This document shows positions 12,400 through 25,482 of a stretch of 64,000 bases of DNA, one piece after another; the first letter of the stretch is position 1; every line of letters starts with the position of its first letter. The translations under genes and the position numbers were made by a program. A model generated the notes under the pieces. The model did not search any database and was not told where the DNA came from. It was given only the letters and a program-made list of their open reading frames with translations. The DNA is from Plasmopara viticola (lineage: Eukaryota > Oomycota > Peronosporomycetes > Peronosporales > Peronosporaceae): positions 1,525,608 to 1,589,607 of the forward strand of contig MBPM02000002.1 of NCBI GenBank assembly GCA_001695595.3, written 5' to 3'.

Positions 12400-14000
12400 T
12401 CGAGTACAGACGCAAGTCGCCGTCCTATTAGAGGCCTTCCTTCTCTCAAAACATTAGGCCCAACAAACGAGAAGAGAACCTTATGGATGGATCTGATGAT
12501 AAGTGAGATCGTAAAGGTTTTGTTTTAAGCCAAATACGACAACCATTGTGGTTAGACACCGATTTTTTAAATGGATGTAGCAAGGATATTTAATGTACAA
12601 CTTACCCGACGTAGTCGATCGGCGTTATCCCTCTTATGTGAGAATGAAATGTTGACTGTAGTCTACCCCAAGGGTATGCTCTTGGAAGGCTTACTCATGT
12701 TTCAAGCGCTTATTAATGCGCCTGTGATACTTGATTGGCGTAATTTGTAATTTTCAGGCTCCATACGGCGTATGTACTGACATACTCTGATGACATTATT
12801 TGTGCGTCGCATGCGAAGCACGGAACGCAAGACGTATAAACCCACATTGTTCACTGTACTTGAGCGCATGCGGACAATTTTTGAAACAGACAAGTGCATC
12901 TAGAGGGTAAAACAACATTTCGTAGTGCTATATCGAAAATGATAGGTTTCGAAAAAATATCACCAAGCTCAAAGTCACCACCATCGATTGACCGGCTCCG
13001 TTAATTCTGTCCTACGATCTCGAAAGTTGCGTATTCTCACCCTGCCTAATTCTGAACAGCCGTTTTGTGTCGCCTGTGACGCATCGGAATTTGTAATAGG
13101 CACTGCGTTGCTGAAAGCATACCCTTAGCGATACAATCGAGAACAGTCGAGGAATTGCAATCGGATATTGGCAGCTGAGAAGAGGTGTCTTGTTAATGAC
13201 AAAGAGATGCTGACAACAAAGTATACTATCATCAAGGTTAAGACCTACAAGGTAGGGCTTTAGCCATGACCTGTCAAGACAAAGCTTACGTCAACACGCA
13301 CTGAAATCCAAGCTTCTCATCACCTGCGAAAAAAAACAGGTGATTTTCCTTGTCTGTGGCGCATGATTGCTACCAAAAGAAAGCCAAGAAAGCAGAACGA
13401 ATCTCTCGATGCGCTATTGTGCCATTAAAATTGTGATGTGACCTCATCCGTATCGAATCGTTTATGTACCACGTATGTGCGGGACAAGATGTGCGTTGAT
13501 CTGCTGTAAGAGAAGCGAAAATCTTACAATGAATTGCTAGCGCGATTAAGCGCGTGGCCTTATAAATTCTCGATGGGAGCTCGGCTATTCTGTTACAGCG
13601 CCGATCGACGTGACGCGTTACGTAAAATGCTTCTGGAGGATGATAATATAAGGTACTGCTCTATCGATGTGGCCGATTATACAGCGCTTGGCTGTTGCTA
13701 CATATCGAACAAAAGGCTTTTCTCGACCAATTCAAAAAAGCATTTTTGCTCGATATGCATCCACCATTGATGGCCTTGCACACATGTGAGAGAAGCCAAC
13801 ACGCATAAAATTTGCCAAATGGTGGCTACAAAATTAAATAGCTCACTTGTGCCATCTCGCTACTGAAATTTAATTAACATGGATTTTGTGCTCGGCCTGC
13901 CAAAAGAATCGAAAGGTTACACGGTTAACGTGGTTTTTGTTGCACAGTGAAATAATCCGGCAGCTGGCCAGGGCACCGCGCAAAAAAATTGACACAGCAA
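12400..14000 (+). mobile_element. Second decayed Ty3/gypsy pol (RT, RNase H, integrase)
   Basis: Broken frames on the + strand resemble the reverse transcriptase active-site region near 12770-12810 (TYSDDIICASHAK, where YLDDI is expected). They are followed by RNase H (PFCVACDASEFVIGTALLKA near 13060-13115) and the integrase core start (NMDFVLGLPKESKGYTV near 13879-13930). The order RT, RNase H, integrase is that of Ty3/gypsy. Numerous stops show it is inactive. Boundaries are approximate. Confidence 0.7.
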
Positions 14001-16559
14001 CGCAAAACGCTCAGAGTCACTAGTCACAGATCAAGATTCATGCTTTAAAGATCGTTTGCAAAGAGTACCTTTTAAGGAGCTGACACCAAGCTCAACACAT
14101 TTATAGCGAGACCTCGGATGTATCAAGGCGCTTAAGCACTTGGACAGAACAAAACCGTACAAAAAGAAGCTTATTTTCATGCTTCTTTCACGACATTACC
14201 TCGAATGTTTAGGCTCGAAAAGAGAAAGATGTCCAAACTCTCTGCTGAGATCACTAATTTCACAATGGTTAAGCAGTTAAATTACTTTGTGTTTGTATCT
14301 TGGTGCTTTGAGACTGTGCACTCCAAAGTGGCTAAAAGCCAAGCCTTGTACCGCAAAATACAATTACCAAAAAAAGCAAGCTTTGCTTCTTAAGTTTTTT
14401 CTTTTGGTTGTATGAATTGCGAAAGAACTGCTCGCATATCACCTTTGCCATCGTTTTTGCTAAACTTCATCGGACCGTTTAAGGTCAAACCTCAAAAACG
14501 CTTGGCACACAACCTTGGGCAGTATTAAGTTGAACTGAGCTTATCTAAGGTGATCACTTTGTCCGGCCAGATAACTTGATAACATTGTTGCCCAGACATA
14601 TGCAGGTACGGCTGTGTAAGCAAGGACAATCCAACAGATGGGCTAGACTGATATACTGAGAGAACTAAGCTTTAATTTTGGGTAAGAAGTGGTACATTTC
14701 AAGTTCTGAGGAGCGCAAGTGACACGTCATGCTTGCAAGGCAATGCGGCTACGCACTCGAGACTCGAAAGCTGACGGGAAACGGCCTGGAAACCGCAGAG
14801 CTGTGGTAGCCGGTGCAAAAATTACCAAAGACTACATGACACATAATGACAGTATGGTAAGTAAAAACTTGCTTTCTCGCCTCGAGCTTTACACGAGAGT
14901 ATGCGCCAATGACACCACTCTCGTCGTCCGGTACCGCAAACTATGGATAACTTCGTCACAGACATTGGTCTTGCAGACTTTTTCAGGTTTCGCCATGGAC
15001 ATCTCATTCAGTAAAGCAAAAAATTCTAGAAAGAATTAAGCCCCAGGCTTACCGTGCTAATTTAATATCGGTTCAAAACCAGTAGTACACGAGCTCAGTG
15101 TGTCACCCTGATCGGTACGATTAAAATGAAATACTTTAGTCAATTGATGCCTCACATATGAAAAAGGAGGCAATATAGAGGCCTGAGGAGTAAACGGAGA
15201 TGCAGATATTGCAAAATGTTACATTTATCGATTAATCTTAGCTCATGTTTGGAAATACAAGTACTACGACATTCACAAATTGTTTAAGACGAAGGTACCG
15301 AGCGGTTGGTGACTCGTAATTATTCTAAGCACCAAGCAAAGATCAAAAGCCTAATTTTGCACTTTTGATCTCAAGCTTTGATAGCCTTATTGCACCTGGT
15401 AATAATTTTGATCACGGTACATATAAATCTTTAGGACTCTTCTTCTGAGAGGATAAAACAGTACACTTAACCGTACAAGACAACGATACTCTTGTTCAGC
15501 TTCGAAGGGTAGCGACAGTTGACTGGAGGCAGAGTTGACGCAATCGATGCGCTTCTAGATGCCCTTATTAGCTATGAGGGCCCTTCTTCGACAATAAAAA
15601 AATAAAGTTGTTTCTGTTGGTGAAAATGTGTCTTGAGATGGATAATCTCTCGAAGCCAAAACAGATCATTGTAAGCGTGAAGGTCTTCGAAGAAAGGAAT
15701 GAGGAGAGCAATCTGCTTTGGGTAAGAGTAATCAATGCTTGTTTGTTCGAATCGGCAAGGCCAATGATTTTCGCAAATCAATTCAAATGAAACTATCATG
15801 CACCAAATCCCGTTCCTTGATTAACCGCTTAATAAACGAAGATTGTTAAATCGGAAGTCAATCGAGCCTGTCCTGCTGGTCCCGGAAAACAGAAATATTT
15901 CTCTACTCGAGAAAAAGACCAGAGACTGAACCGGGCGAAAGGGAGCACGCGAGTGTGCAGTAGAACTCATTACGTTGGTCAATCCGGCGCACAGTTCTCG
16001 GAGTTAGTTAAAGCATCAGCCAGAAAGTGACATTTAATGTCGAACAAAGGGGGCATGAATAAAAGCAGACTTTCAAAGGCAAATACCACCGTGTAGTCTA
16101 GTCTCTATAGATGTAAGCCACACTAAGAAGAAAAAGGTTGGAATTGTGAAATGCTGGTAGACGTTTAGGCATCCAATTTTTTATGTCTGTAAAATGTTCG
16201 CCATTTGTGGCTTGAGTGTCTCCAGTGCCAAGCGCGTCAACGATCTGGTAGCAAAAAAATTCAGGGCTTCCTAGTCGTCTGTCATGCCGCGAGAAAAAGG
16301 TAACGTTTAGTATGCGCGAATCAATCTACTGGAGAAGACTATATCTAGTTGAGCGTAAGAGAGATGTTTAAGTCTAACCAGTTCCCCATAGTTCGTGTGT
16401 CCTGTTTGATGCGCACATGGATCCACCAAAATTATAGGTACCGTCGATAGTATCAAGCGGATAGCGATTTTGTCCTTTCAGCAAAATTGAAAAAATTTCC
16501 CGTGTAGCTAAGCTCCACAGGGTAATGTATCCATCATATCTGCTCAATCGACAAGAGCT
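14001..16559. other. Decayed DNA, probably retroelement 3' end
   Basis: There are no supportable genes. An open frame at 14719-15039 (+, 106 codons) has no recognisable domain. The region follows directly on a gypsy integrase remnant and is likely its eroded 3' part and flank. Confidence 0.4.
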
Positions 16560-16700
16560 GTCTACAGTTTAGCGAAATTATAATGCGGTTGGACTTCGAT
16601 AGAGTCGAATGCTATTTTGCCTTGGAATTAGATGCGACGAATAACCTCATCCTGGATATGGGGTGGGCAAAGTTGAGAATTAAAGATCTTTAGTGGTCTT
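16560..16700 (+). mobile_element. Gypsy protease-like fragment
   Basis: One + strand frame reads RVECYFALELDATNNLILDM followed by GWAKL. This resembles the second part of a retropepsin, where families have YDIILGMPWL. It probably marks the gag-pol junction of a further decayed gypsy copy. The fragment is short, so the assignment is tentative. Confidence 0.4.
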
Positions 16701-18475
16701 CGCTTTACTCTTTGCGAATGTCTTGTTAGTCATATACATACCTCTGCTGAAATGCAAACATCCCTTGGAGCAGTCATTAACTAAGTTCCCGAACGTGAAC
16801 ATGTCTGAGATAGAGACTTTTGGTGTCGAGGAAGTCCAAAGCTTAGGTTGGAGCGGATGCTACTAAGCAAAGCAATCAAAAATATTGCTAGCATCACGTC
16901 ATGAATGGCATGATCGTCTTTGCGTCGAAGTTGCCCTACCATAGGACATGAAGTGATAAGTACAGCAAGGCTTTACGACTTTGTGTTTGAGCGTTTTTCA
17001 TAAACGACAGTACTTGCCAAATTACAAGAAGCGGCTTCCGTTCTCTAATTTTCTTAAGAGCCACTTTGTCTATGTCGATTGTCATACAGGCTTCGTTGAC
17101 CTCCGCTATCGCTAATTTTTAAAAAAGGCAGAGCAACCACAAGTGGGATAGAGATTATCGTATATTCGATCTAATCGGTCATCTCGTTAAAAATATTTGT
17201 AGTCGAGCGGTTCCGTCTATAACAGATGTGCTTGCTTGTGCTTTCTTTTGATCCTCCCGTTCATGACGAGACGCTTTGTGCAGCCATGCATAATTGGTTC
17301 GACAATATTTAAGACTTTTTAAATGTGCAAATTACACAAGTGTCCACACCAGCGATCGGCAATCAGTAACTCTTCGCTAAGTCCTCGCTAGCGAAAATGT
17401 TTCGCTCTAAACGCATGTGTTTGTAAAAGATGTGGATGTCTTGGGCTTGGTCCAACTGACATACGGCCAGCGCCATTCCCGACGAGCGTTTAATAGTGGG
17501 TCCGTGCGGGTGCTCAGGGCCTCATTCTTTATGCACTGGCTTAAAGGCAGGTGTTACCGATAAAACAACAGTCGCTGCTTTGACTGCGACAAAATCGGCC
17601 TTATGATACATATTCACCCAGAAGGGGTCAGCAAAGTGAAGCTGCATCTTGTACGAAAGCTTTGAAGAAACGCCGCGCCTCAGAATTAGAGATTTACAAG
17701 TCATCCTTAGGGACGAACAGCCTAGCCTCATGATCATGATGTGTGTGTATCATGGAAGCTCAGCCCTTGAGAGCCGGGCAGCTCTCGATGGACGAGCAAG
17801 CAGTGGTGTGCCGTTGGAAGTGATTGAAGGTGTTACAACAGTTTCGAGTCTTGGTAACTCTGATGTGTCGCAACCGCTTTGCACACCGGCAAACGATCAC
17901 TGTCAATCTAATTAAAAGAACTTCTGCTGAAGGAGAAAGCAACATAAAGAAACTAGTTGTACTTCACCGACTGATAAAACATTTAAAGACGATCCAAAGT
18001 GGACCAACTGTGAAAATTGAAGATATCGTCTGCTCGATTTTATCTTAAGTCCTTTACATGAGCAAGTATGACTTTGTTCTGAACATGTCATGGCAAGAAA
18101 AGCACGAGCTATGGAACGATAAACGGGAATATAGTAAAAAAAAATCAGTTTTTGAACAGCACCTTAGTGAGCAATGCTTTTACTCCTATTGTGCGCAAGT
18201 TTTATTTAAAAAATCCTGAGTGCGTATATGCCCGAGTTCAGTATGGTAATTATAAAGTGTACCAATATATCCATGAAGACATATGTGATTACGACATCAA
18301 AATGTTTATTGCCAAGCTTGAAATCTCCACTTGCAGCACCGGTTGCCATATAATCTAAAAATATATTCAGTGTATGGAATATAGTTTCGCAGTTAAGTTT
18401 CATATTAGTCGCATGTCTGTAGCACGGGGTGCGGGTAATAAGGTTTCACACGCGCTTTTTTGCAAAACACTGCTG
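16701..18475. other. Decayed DNA without recognisable genes
   Basis: Only short chance-level frames are visible on either strand. The region lies between a gypsy protease fragment and the right inverted-repeat arm. Confidence 0.4.
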
Positions 18476-18593
18476 ATTGAGCTTCGGAAAAGGTTGGGGT
18501 GACGCCCTCCTTCCAAGCGCGGGGGCTAAATGCTCGCGCGCTTCGGGCAGGTGCTCTCGGGCATCTGCAGGTCTCTAACGAGTCTCACCCTCG
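18476..18593. repeat. Right arm of the 18.5 kb inverted-repeat pair
   Basis: This is the reverse complement of 1-118 with few mismatches. The GC-rich similarity ends inward near gcttcggaaaagg. Outward of it (18594-18900) the DNA stays GC-richer and holds an open frame of 129 codons (18499-18888, +) without a recognisable domain. It may belong to the same dispersed repeat. Confidence 0.85.
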
Positions 18594-18899
18594 ACGCGAC
18601 GGTCTCCAGCACCAGGGCGTCACCTGGGCTCTTACAAAGTCAGAGCTAAACAAAATAATGGAAGACCCTCACGACCTCGGTGCTGGCTGCACTGCCCACC
18701 GAACGAGACCCGACGTATGCGGACACCACTCTATGCCGTGGACTAGCCAGACTGAGCCTAGCACGTGCATAACTTGGCAACGCGATAACGTAATACAATA
18801 CAATTCAATACTGCTGATTGAAATAGTCCGACGGCACCAATTAATAGACATTCGCAAACGAAAAGTACAAATTTACAGAGCAGTGTGAGAAATACTGTA

Positions 18900-21289
18900 A
18901 TGTTCAATCAAGAGCGGGTAGAATAGCCCCGCTCAAAGAATAGGGTTGTGATGCTAAATAAATTCTTGGGTGTCACGACTATTCCGTGGTTGATGAAGCT
19001 GATAAAATCACAAGAGCAACAGACAATGTAACTGGTCGCTTTGTCATTGCACTTGCGCTCTAATGAAGGGCACTACCAGAGAAGTTACACCTCAAACTGC
19101 CAAAAGCTTCTGATCTTATGGCTGAAATAAGAACCTGACTTACCACAGCTATATAAATAAACACCTTTCTTGGAAAAAAAGGCTAGATCCTTTGCTTAAA
19201 ACATAAGTAATTTGGATTTGTCCTACGAGCAGCGTACATCGTGCTTTGGCTCACAGATCCTACCTGATGCTGATCGGATATGCTTTCAAATAAGGAAGGC
19301 TTCGATGTGGTGTTTGAGAACCCACCATTGAAACTTTAAGGATCGAGAAGTCGGAAACGAGATTAATTTGTGTCAGGCACAAGATATTGACAGCGTCATA
19401 AAGATAAAGAATGGCATGGTACAAGTGTTGAGATTTCCACACTTGCGACCAACTCTCTGTTTCCATACGCCTAATGAAAAGTACCGAATTGCTCATACTG
19501 GAGCAGAGCTGCGGTACCTGTACAACCACCTACTCCAAAGAATGATGCACTGCATGACAAAATGCCCAGGTGCACATTGTACAGTCACTACTACTGTCTA
19601 CCGACGAAGAGTCGCAATTTTTCCTCGCGGTAGTAAGTAGGCAAAGCGATATGATACAGCAACATTTAGTGATACCGCAAGAGTTGCGTAACGACCTGGC
19701 GACGCATAATCGTTTCGGCAGCCAGCTTTAGTAATCATTGTAGGTTTTTGCCCAGATGAAATCCCTGTCCATTGTTGCCCTGATGAACACATTCAGCAAA
19801 AATGCTTACTAAGGCCGTCCTAGCAGTTTCTTTGTAGAGCCTTGGGGTCCAATCAACAATATGGTATAACTAATCAATCTGTATATGCGGCGGAGGAGAC
19901 TACACTTTGTAAGTAAACACTCGGTCTAATTGACCCCTAGAAAAGCTGCGGTGAGTTAACCTTAATTTTGTTCCTAAAGTCAGGAAAAAAACAAGGCATG
20001 GAAACTGTTTGCGCAACTTAAGTGCTTGCTGTGCGAGTCTCATAAAGCCTCAGTTCGGCCTGTTAAGTAGAGGACATTAAGCGGTATGGGGAGAATCATA
20101 ATCAGGATTTTATCGATAATATTGCGCAGAACCTCAGGCAGGGTTCCGGATTAGACGATGAAATTAAGTTGCTTAGCGTCGTTCGTGACGTTTTCGATAT
20201 GTCATCGTTTGCGCGTCTTTGCAGCTCGATATGAGTCGACACGAGTAAGTAATTTTATTTCAGTCCCACGCATTGCTGGGGAAGGCGGTGATATACCTAC
20301 AAGGTGGCTAAATTCACTTGCGGAATATAAGTTTTGGATTAGATGAAATTTTTGAAATGCGTTTGCCGAAGCACGTTTGTACAAGTCAAGTTTTTCTCTT
20401 GGCTTAAATCAGCAGCATTACAAATCCCGACGGACGAGCGCATTAGTCATACACAATTTATAGTCTTTTAAGCAACTTTTGTCGTATAGCACTTTGCCCC
20501 AGTGAGTACGATCGTGTTTTTCCTCGTAGTGAGGCAATTGCGGTAGTTTGGAGGATTAAATTACCCCCAAATGCGACCGCAGTTGCATCACTATGAGGGA
20601 ACAGACAATTGAATCCAGTAAATGTTGTATTATGCAGACCTTACCCAGTTCTGGCCTTCAAAGGCGATTGCATTCAGTAATATACGCTTTTGCAAGCTCA
20701 TTTATTCCAATTAGCGGACATTTGGAGATGAATCAAGAGTTCTGATCGTTATCTAAAATTTGTTGGTGAGCCCAAACGTACAAGTAATTGTCCAAGTATA
20801 GAAAAACAAGCTCGTGGCTCTTTTGTCGACTTATTTATAGACAGGTAAAGATTCGCGGTTCTGACATACGCGCTATCATAGCCATTGAAACTATTTTGCT
20901 GCTAATCAAAGCAATGTAACACAGAGGGACAATCATTCGGACATGTGCTAGAGGACACACTGCGTAGTATATGCACTTAGGCGTCACATATAAGCTTTTG
21001 AGACTGAGTTTTCACTCAACAGTAGTCTCTACGCGTTTAGGAATTCGCACCTTTCATGTTAATGGGGGCGGCGAAGTGTCCCTACTCTTTCACTGACTCT
21101 CTAAAGCAAAAATATTCCCAAAAATAGACCGTGTGGAGGCTCAGAAAACTTTCTCTATTCAAAATGATCGATTTTCGTCGAAAAGTTGGCGTTACAACAA
21201 ACACGAAAAGGGATGTGGTTACATCCGCTTAAGATGTATGATGGAAAGGCATTAAAAAATATGGGATACAGATCGACTGCCAGAATAAA
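18900..21289. other. Decayed DNA, probably gypsy internal region
   Basis: No intact genes are present. Short frames at 19260-19529 (-), 19368-19640 (+) and 20158-20346 (+) show no convincing motif. The next segment contains a gypsy integrase C-terminus on the + strand, so this stretch is probably the eroded pol of that element. Confidence 0.4.
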
Positions 21290-21700
21290 TGTCTTGCTCC
21301 TTTGAGCGAACTGGAATATTGAGATACCGGACCTCTCATGATTTTGGAAAGGCACGGGTCCGCAAACATCATCGACCTACCCCAAACGATATCTACGCAC
21401 CCACCTTTTATGCGGGGATCGTTATGGTCTTGATAATCATGTAGGACCCGAGCTGGTAGAGCCTGAAGCTCATTGCGAAGAGAAGCAACTTTCAGACGCG
21501 ATTCAGGCACAAATTACTGGGACATTTGGAAGTTGATTTAATTATAGAGCGCGTGGGTCATTTGGTCAAAGTAATCTATTTTGTATCAAATTGCTTTGAG
21601 GAATTAAAGCGTACCAAGAAAGCAGCCTTTTTCGAAGCGCCTATAAATATTCTCGCAGGAGCTGTGCATCTCATACAGATAGCGTAAGACCGAGGTGAGA
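21290..21700 (+). mobile_element. Gypsy integrase C-terminal fragment
   Basis: The + strand reads, with frame changes, MILERHGSANIIDLPQTIST then HPPF. This matches the conserved end of oomycete gypsy integrases, where a VLxRHGNAYxLDxP...HPxF pattern precedes the chromodomain. Downstream DNA is too decayed to define the element end. Confidence 0.5.
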
Positions 21701-23620
21701 CCGTTCCCCATAATATCATTGTCACTTTCATGTGGAGTACTGAAACAGAGGCACTTATTCAGGCGCAACTAACGACTTGTATAGCAGCGCAGATTTTTCG
21801 CTTTATGGAGCTTGTAGAAGCCGTTGGAGCGGCTCAAGCGCGGCCACCTGAAAGTCGTGGGTTTCTATAATCATTAAAACTGATGTCTTTTCTCGAAGCC
21901 GCGATTGTTGGCCGCCCGCTGTTGTACGGTAGGATGACTGCATGCCCGCGCTGGAAACTTACGTTTCAGCGCCCGGTTCGTCATTTTGCTGAAGCGAACA
22001 TGTGCCTTTTTTTAATCATTAAGTGCCTAGTTGTACTTTGAGCTGGCGGACGTAAGGTACCTTGCCCGGTGTGGATGAGCTTCTTAGGGTTTACTCCACC
22101 AGCCCCAAAAAGCCTCTTATTGAATTGTTACCCGAAGTTACTGCCATACCAAGTACAAGCCATACTTGTCCTATACTCTTTGCAACGTTAAATAAAATTC
22201 TTTAGGGAATTTGAAGTAATGCTATAAGCACGCACATACCCGCCGCAAAGTTGCGCCGAACGGATGGCTTCTTCTGACGCTTATAGTTCCCCCGAAATAT
22301 GTGATCCCTTATGGCACACAAAGCTCAATAGAGGTTTGCTCGACGGGATGGTCCACATCAACAATCGTACTCTTCGTCGATGGAGTCATTGTCCAAAGAG
22401 GAAATGAGTTTCTCCTGGGACGGCAACTAGCGTCGGCACCCGATGGAAAGCAAATCGCATTGTCTCTGACCCACATTGTTGTTAAATTCGGTCGTCGCTC
22501 AAGGGATGGATCTTTGACTTCAAAATTTTCCTTCTAATCGCCAATTGTGACGACTTCATTTTCTAGAGCGTCACAGATCAAATATTTCTCCCTGAACAAA
22601 TAAAGTGAGATTCAGTGGGGCCTTTTACATGGCTGGTGAGTTCGACGCTAAGTCTAACAACTGTACGGACATCTTTCGCACCGATAAATTGGTTTGACAT
22701 TAATCTGGGACTTCTCGCGAATTTGGTGGGCAAAGATCCAGGCAAAAGCTTGCTATATTCACACTCGAATGTGGAGGTGTCTGTCAATTACCGGGTAAAT
22801 GAGAGCGATAGGTGCGCGTTCCTGCCGGAGTAGAGTGTGAGGCTCTTCCAAAACCTTACGTGCCTTAGCGGCTATCTGATAAGCAAACGCTCTCAAACTC
22901 GTTAGTTATCGCACATGCGCAACCCCAAATACGGGTGCGGGCTAAGGCGCAGAGGACAATTTTAGTGGAGTAGCACCTGCGCGAGCCAAAGCAATTGACT
23001 TAGTCATAAAAGAATGATTTATTAATCAACGGCTCTTAAATTAATGATCAGTTCATGAGAATAAGATTACTTCACATTATAGGTCTCTTGATATTTAAGC
23101 TACCGGAATTCACGCGCTAGGACAAAGCTGCCTCTATCGCGGGATGCTTTAGCAATCCGACCCATATTGACACCGGGTTACGTATCCCTCATTACGCTAT
23201 GGGGCTTTCTCGGTCAGTGGGGCGTCCCAACCCTTTTATTACCCGCAGTCACACACTCGGGTGTGATGGCTCGTCCACTTTAGGGTTTAGGTCTCTTGAG
23301 CATCCTGTCGGTACTTACACCAGTTTGAATAACTATTATCTCGTCAGTCCTAAGTACGATATTAGAAAAAGGATTTTGTAAATAGGTACCTCCTTAATTT
23401 TCTCCCACCCATAAATGTCTTTTTCGTTTCAGTCTTTTTATAGATAGCGTCGCCACTTTGCTACTTTAAGTAAAGATTGCATAGCAGCACGAAATGTACA
23501 TTCCAGGTTCCCCATCGTTGGACTCCATGTGCGGATAACAAATTTTCTAGTCGATACAATTTCAATAAAGGACAAAAACAAGAGCCCACTCATGTCCGGC
23601 AATCGGCAAGTGTTTCCCAG
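21701..23620. other. Decayed DNA, possible LTR remnant
   Basis: There are no credible genes. The GC-richer patch around 23200-23400 has the look of a retrotransposon LTR or leader, but no partner copy lies in this window. The frames at 22301-22537 and 22615-22833 (+) are unassigned. Confidence 0.35.
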
Positions 23621-23751
23621 TGCTAAAAAGATTAGCAAGGAATTGCCAAGTACGCCGGCGGAATCAACTCGAACTCGAGACCTTAGATGCTAAAATTAGC
23701 AAGGAATTGCCAAGTACGCCGGCGGAATCAACTCGAACTCGAGACCTTAGA
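23621..23751. repeat. Tandem duplication, two 64-67 bp units
   Basis: Units 23621-23687 and 23688-23751 are identical except for a 3-base indel near the start (tgctaaaaag against tgctaaa). The perfect identity means a recent event in otherwise old DNA. On the - strand the unit contains gagttcgagttga, which is weakly like a tRNA T-arm. Confidence 0.95.
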
Positions 23752-24147
23752 TTCATTTTTTTGCAACGCTACTGCGCAAGTTGAAGCTGCGTGCCTTGCT
23801 CTTACTCAAACATCCAGGTGTGCGGAGCCTTCATGAGCCTTCATGGTCGCTCGTTGAAGTCTGAGGAAAAATCCAGCTGCTGATGCTCCATCATGAAAGT
23901 AATTTGGTTTCGCGAAATGAAGAAGCAGGCATTGCAAACTTGACGCCGTGTTGCTAAGACAGCAGGTAGCAATGAGGTGTTAGGAAGCATTGCTACGCGG
24001 CGGCTAGAATGACGCAATAAAGCTCAAATACCTCACGGTATAGTCCTACCACTTCTGTCCAGACTTCCCAATCCAAGACTTTATCTGCGACAACTGTGGC
24101 AAAATCCCTGTAGAAGTGCTTTAGCTCCTTGTGTAGGATAATAGTTT

Positions 24148-24327
24148 CTAGAATTTAAGCTGAAATTCAGTATTGTGAATTGGTGCAGTCATTAACAAAT
24201 TAGAGAGGTCAGTATAATTAGACACAGCCGCGTTTTCGTCCTCAATCACAATTAAACAGCACGCCAAGATCAGTAACGTTCTGTACAAGTATTCCTCACG
24301 CGAGAGAGGGTACAAATCGCGCCTCAT
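24148..24327 (-). pseudogene. Possible truncated secreted-effector-like remnant
   Basis: A 59-residue frame starts MRRDLYPLSREEYLYR and has a hydrophobic stretch TLLILACCLIVI followed by ENAAVSNYTDLSN. The hydrophobic core followed by AxS-like small residues resembles signal peptides of oomycete secreted effectors. No RxLR or dEER motif follows and the frame ends early. It could easily be chance. It lies about 130 bp upstream of, and divergent from, the PAP2 gene. Confidence 0.2.
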
Positions 24328-24459
24328 TCGACTACCAGACCATTCGCACGCAGTGCACAACTCGAAAGCACGTGGGGTCTAGATTGCCTAAACTCTGCAC
24401 TTGCGTAAATTCTTCCTACGACAAACAGGCGTTTTCTACCAACTTAGGCACGAGTCGTC

Positions 24460-25482
24460 ATGGGGAGACGCTGGCAGCTTCGGAATAAGGCGAATTTCAT
24501 CAATTATGTGAAGATTGAGCTGAAGCTTCTGGCGAAGGAGTGGAAGATTATTTTGCCGTGTGTCATCATGCAGTACGTCCACTCCATCTTCCACAACCTA
24601 GCGTACTATATACAAGGCAAGTACCTCTCGACTGAGCAGCGCTTTACGCTCTACGATCTGGGGTTCGAACTCATGCCGGAGCTGACGGGGTTTGCTACGA
24701 GTGTATCTGAGATTCTCGTGTTTGCTGCCGTTTTTGGGCCAGCCATTATATTGATCCTGACAATCCCGATTTTCCGACAGGAGCCCGGACGTCCACGGTA
24801 TCTTGTGATTGTACTGAAACGTACTCTGTTGCAGATCAGCATTTGTCTGATCCTTCGTATCATTTCGTTTCTTGTGACGGCACTCCCAGGGCCTGCTGAG
24901 CACTGTGAGCTTAACTTTAACGATGCGTGCTTGGCGTCGAACCCAGACGATCCGGTTTCTTGCGTCGTGCCGAACCCAGAGTTTGACCCACCCAGCATTA
25001 CTGAGTTATTCACGCGAATCAACGCACTTGAAGGCTGTGGTGATTTGATGTTTAGCTCTCACACAATTTACACGGTGTCACTTATCTTGACTGTGTGGAA
25101 ATATTGGCCAAACAAGTACGGAATCTCCATCATGGTCTGCGTGCAGATTGCTATTGCATTCCTCATTGTGGCCTCACGCAAGCACTATACGCTAGACGTG
25201 TATACGGCGCTGTACGTTGTGCCATTGATATGGCTGACGCAGGAAGCTTACTACAAGGATATCAATAGCAAGGATGCGGAGGTCACGGTGAAGTCCATTT
25301 ACGATTTTTACCAAATCGACGTTTCGAGCGACGCCAACGACGGGGCTGTGACGCTTGACACTGCGGACAATGTACCGTTTCAAAATGTTTCGCTTAATAC
25401 GGTGCCAATAGCCGTAACGGATGATGATAGCTTGAATGGTGAACAATCGCAGAGTAGCTTTCATCGCAAGAACTCTGTGTAA
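24460..25482 (+). CDS. Sphingomyelin-synthase-like PAP2 family membrane enzyme
   Basis: A 340-residue multi-span protein with the C-terminal PAP2 domain found in sphingomyelin, ceramide-phosphoethanolamine and inositol-phosphorylceramide synthases. These enzymes move a phospho-head-group onto ceramide in the Golgi or plasma membrane. Membrane segments are seen near residues 30-50, 82-104, 117-140, 200-215 and 222-240. Motif RIISFLVTALPGP (133-145) matches the family D2 block. CGDLMFSSHT (193-202) matches D3 with its histidine at 201. SRKHYTLDVYTA (239-250) matches D4 with His242 and Asp246, giving the expected H-H-D triad. The cytosolic tail after 265 is hydrophilic and variable. The donor head group cannot be told from sequence. 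The single exon starts at an ATG with gtc before it. It heads the + strand gene island. Confidence 0.9.
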   Translation: MGRRWQLRNKANFINYVKIELKLLAKEWKIILPCVIMQYVHSIFHNLAYYIQGKYLSTEQRFTLYDLGFELMPELTGFATSVSEILVFAAVFGPAIILILTIPIFRQEPGRPRYLVIVLKRTLLQISICLILRIISFLVTALPGPAEHCELNFNDACLASNPDDPVSCVVPNPEFDPPSITELFTRINALEGCGDLMFSSHTIYTVSLILTVWKYWPNKYGISIMVCVQIAIAFLIVASRKHYTLDVYTALYVVPLIWLTQEAYYKDINSKDAEVTVKSIYDFYQIDVSSDANDGAVTLDTADNVPFQNVSLNTVPIAVTDDDSLNGEQSQSSFHRKNSV

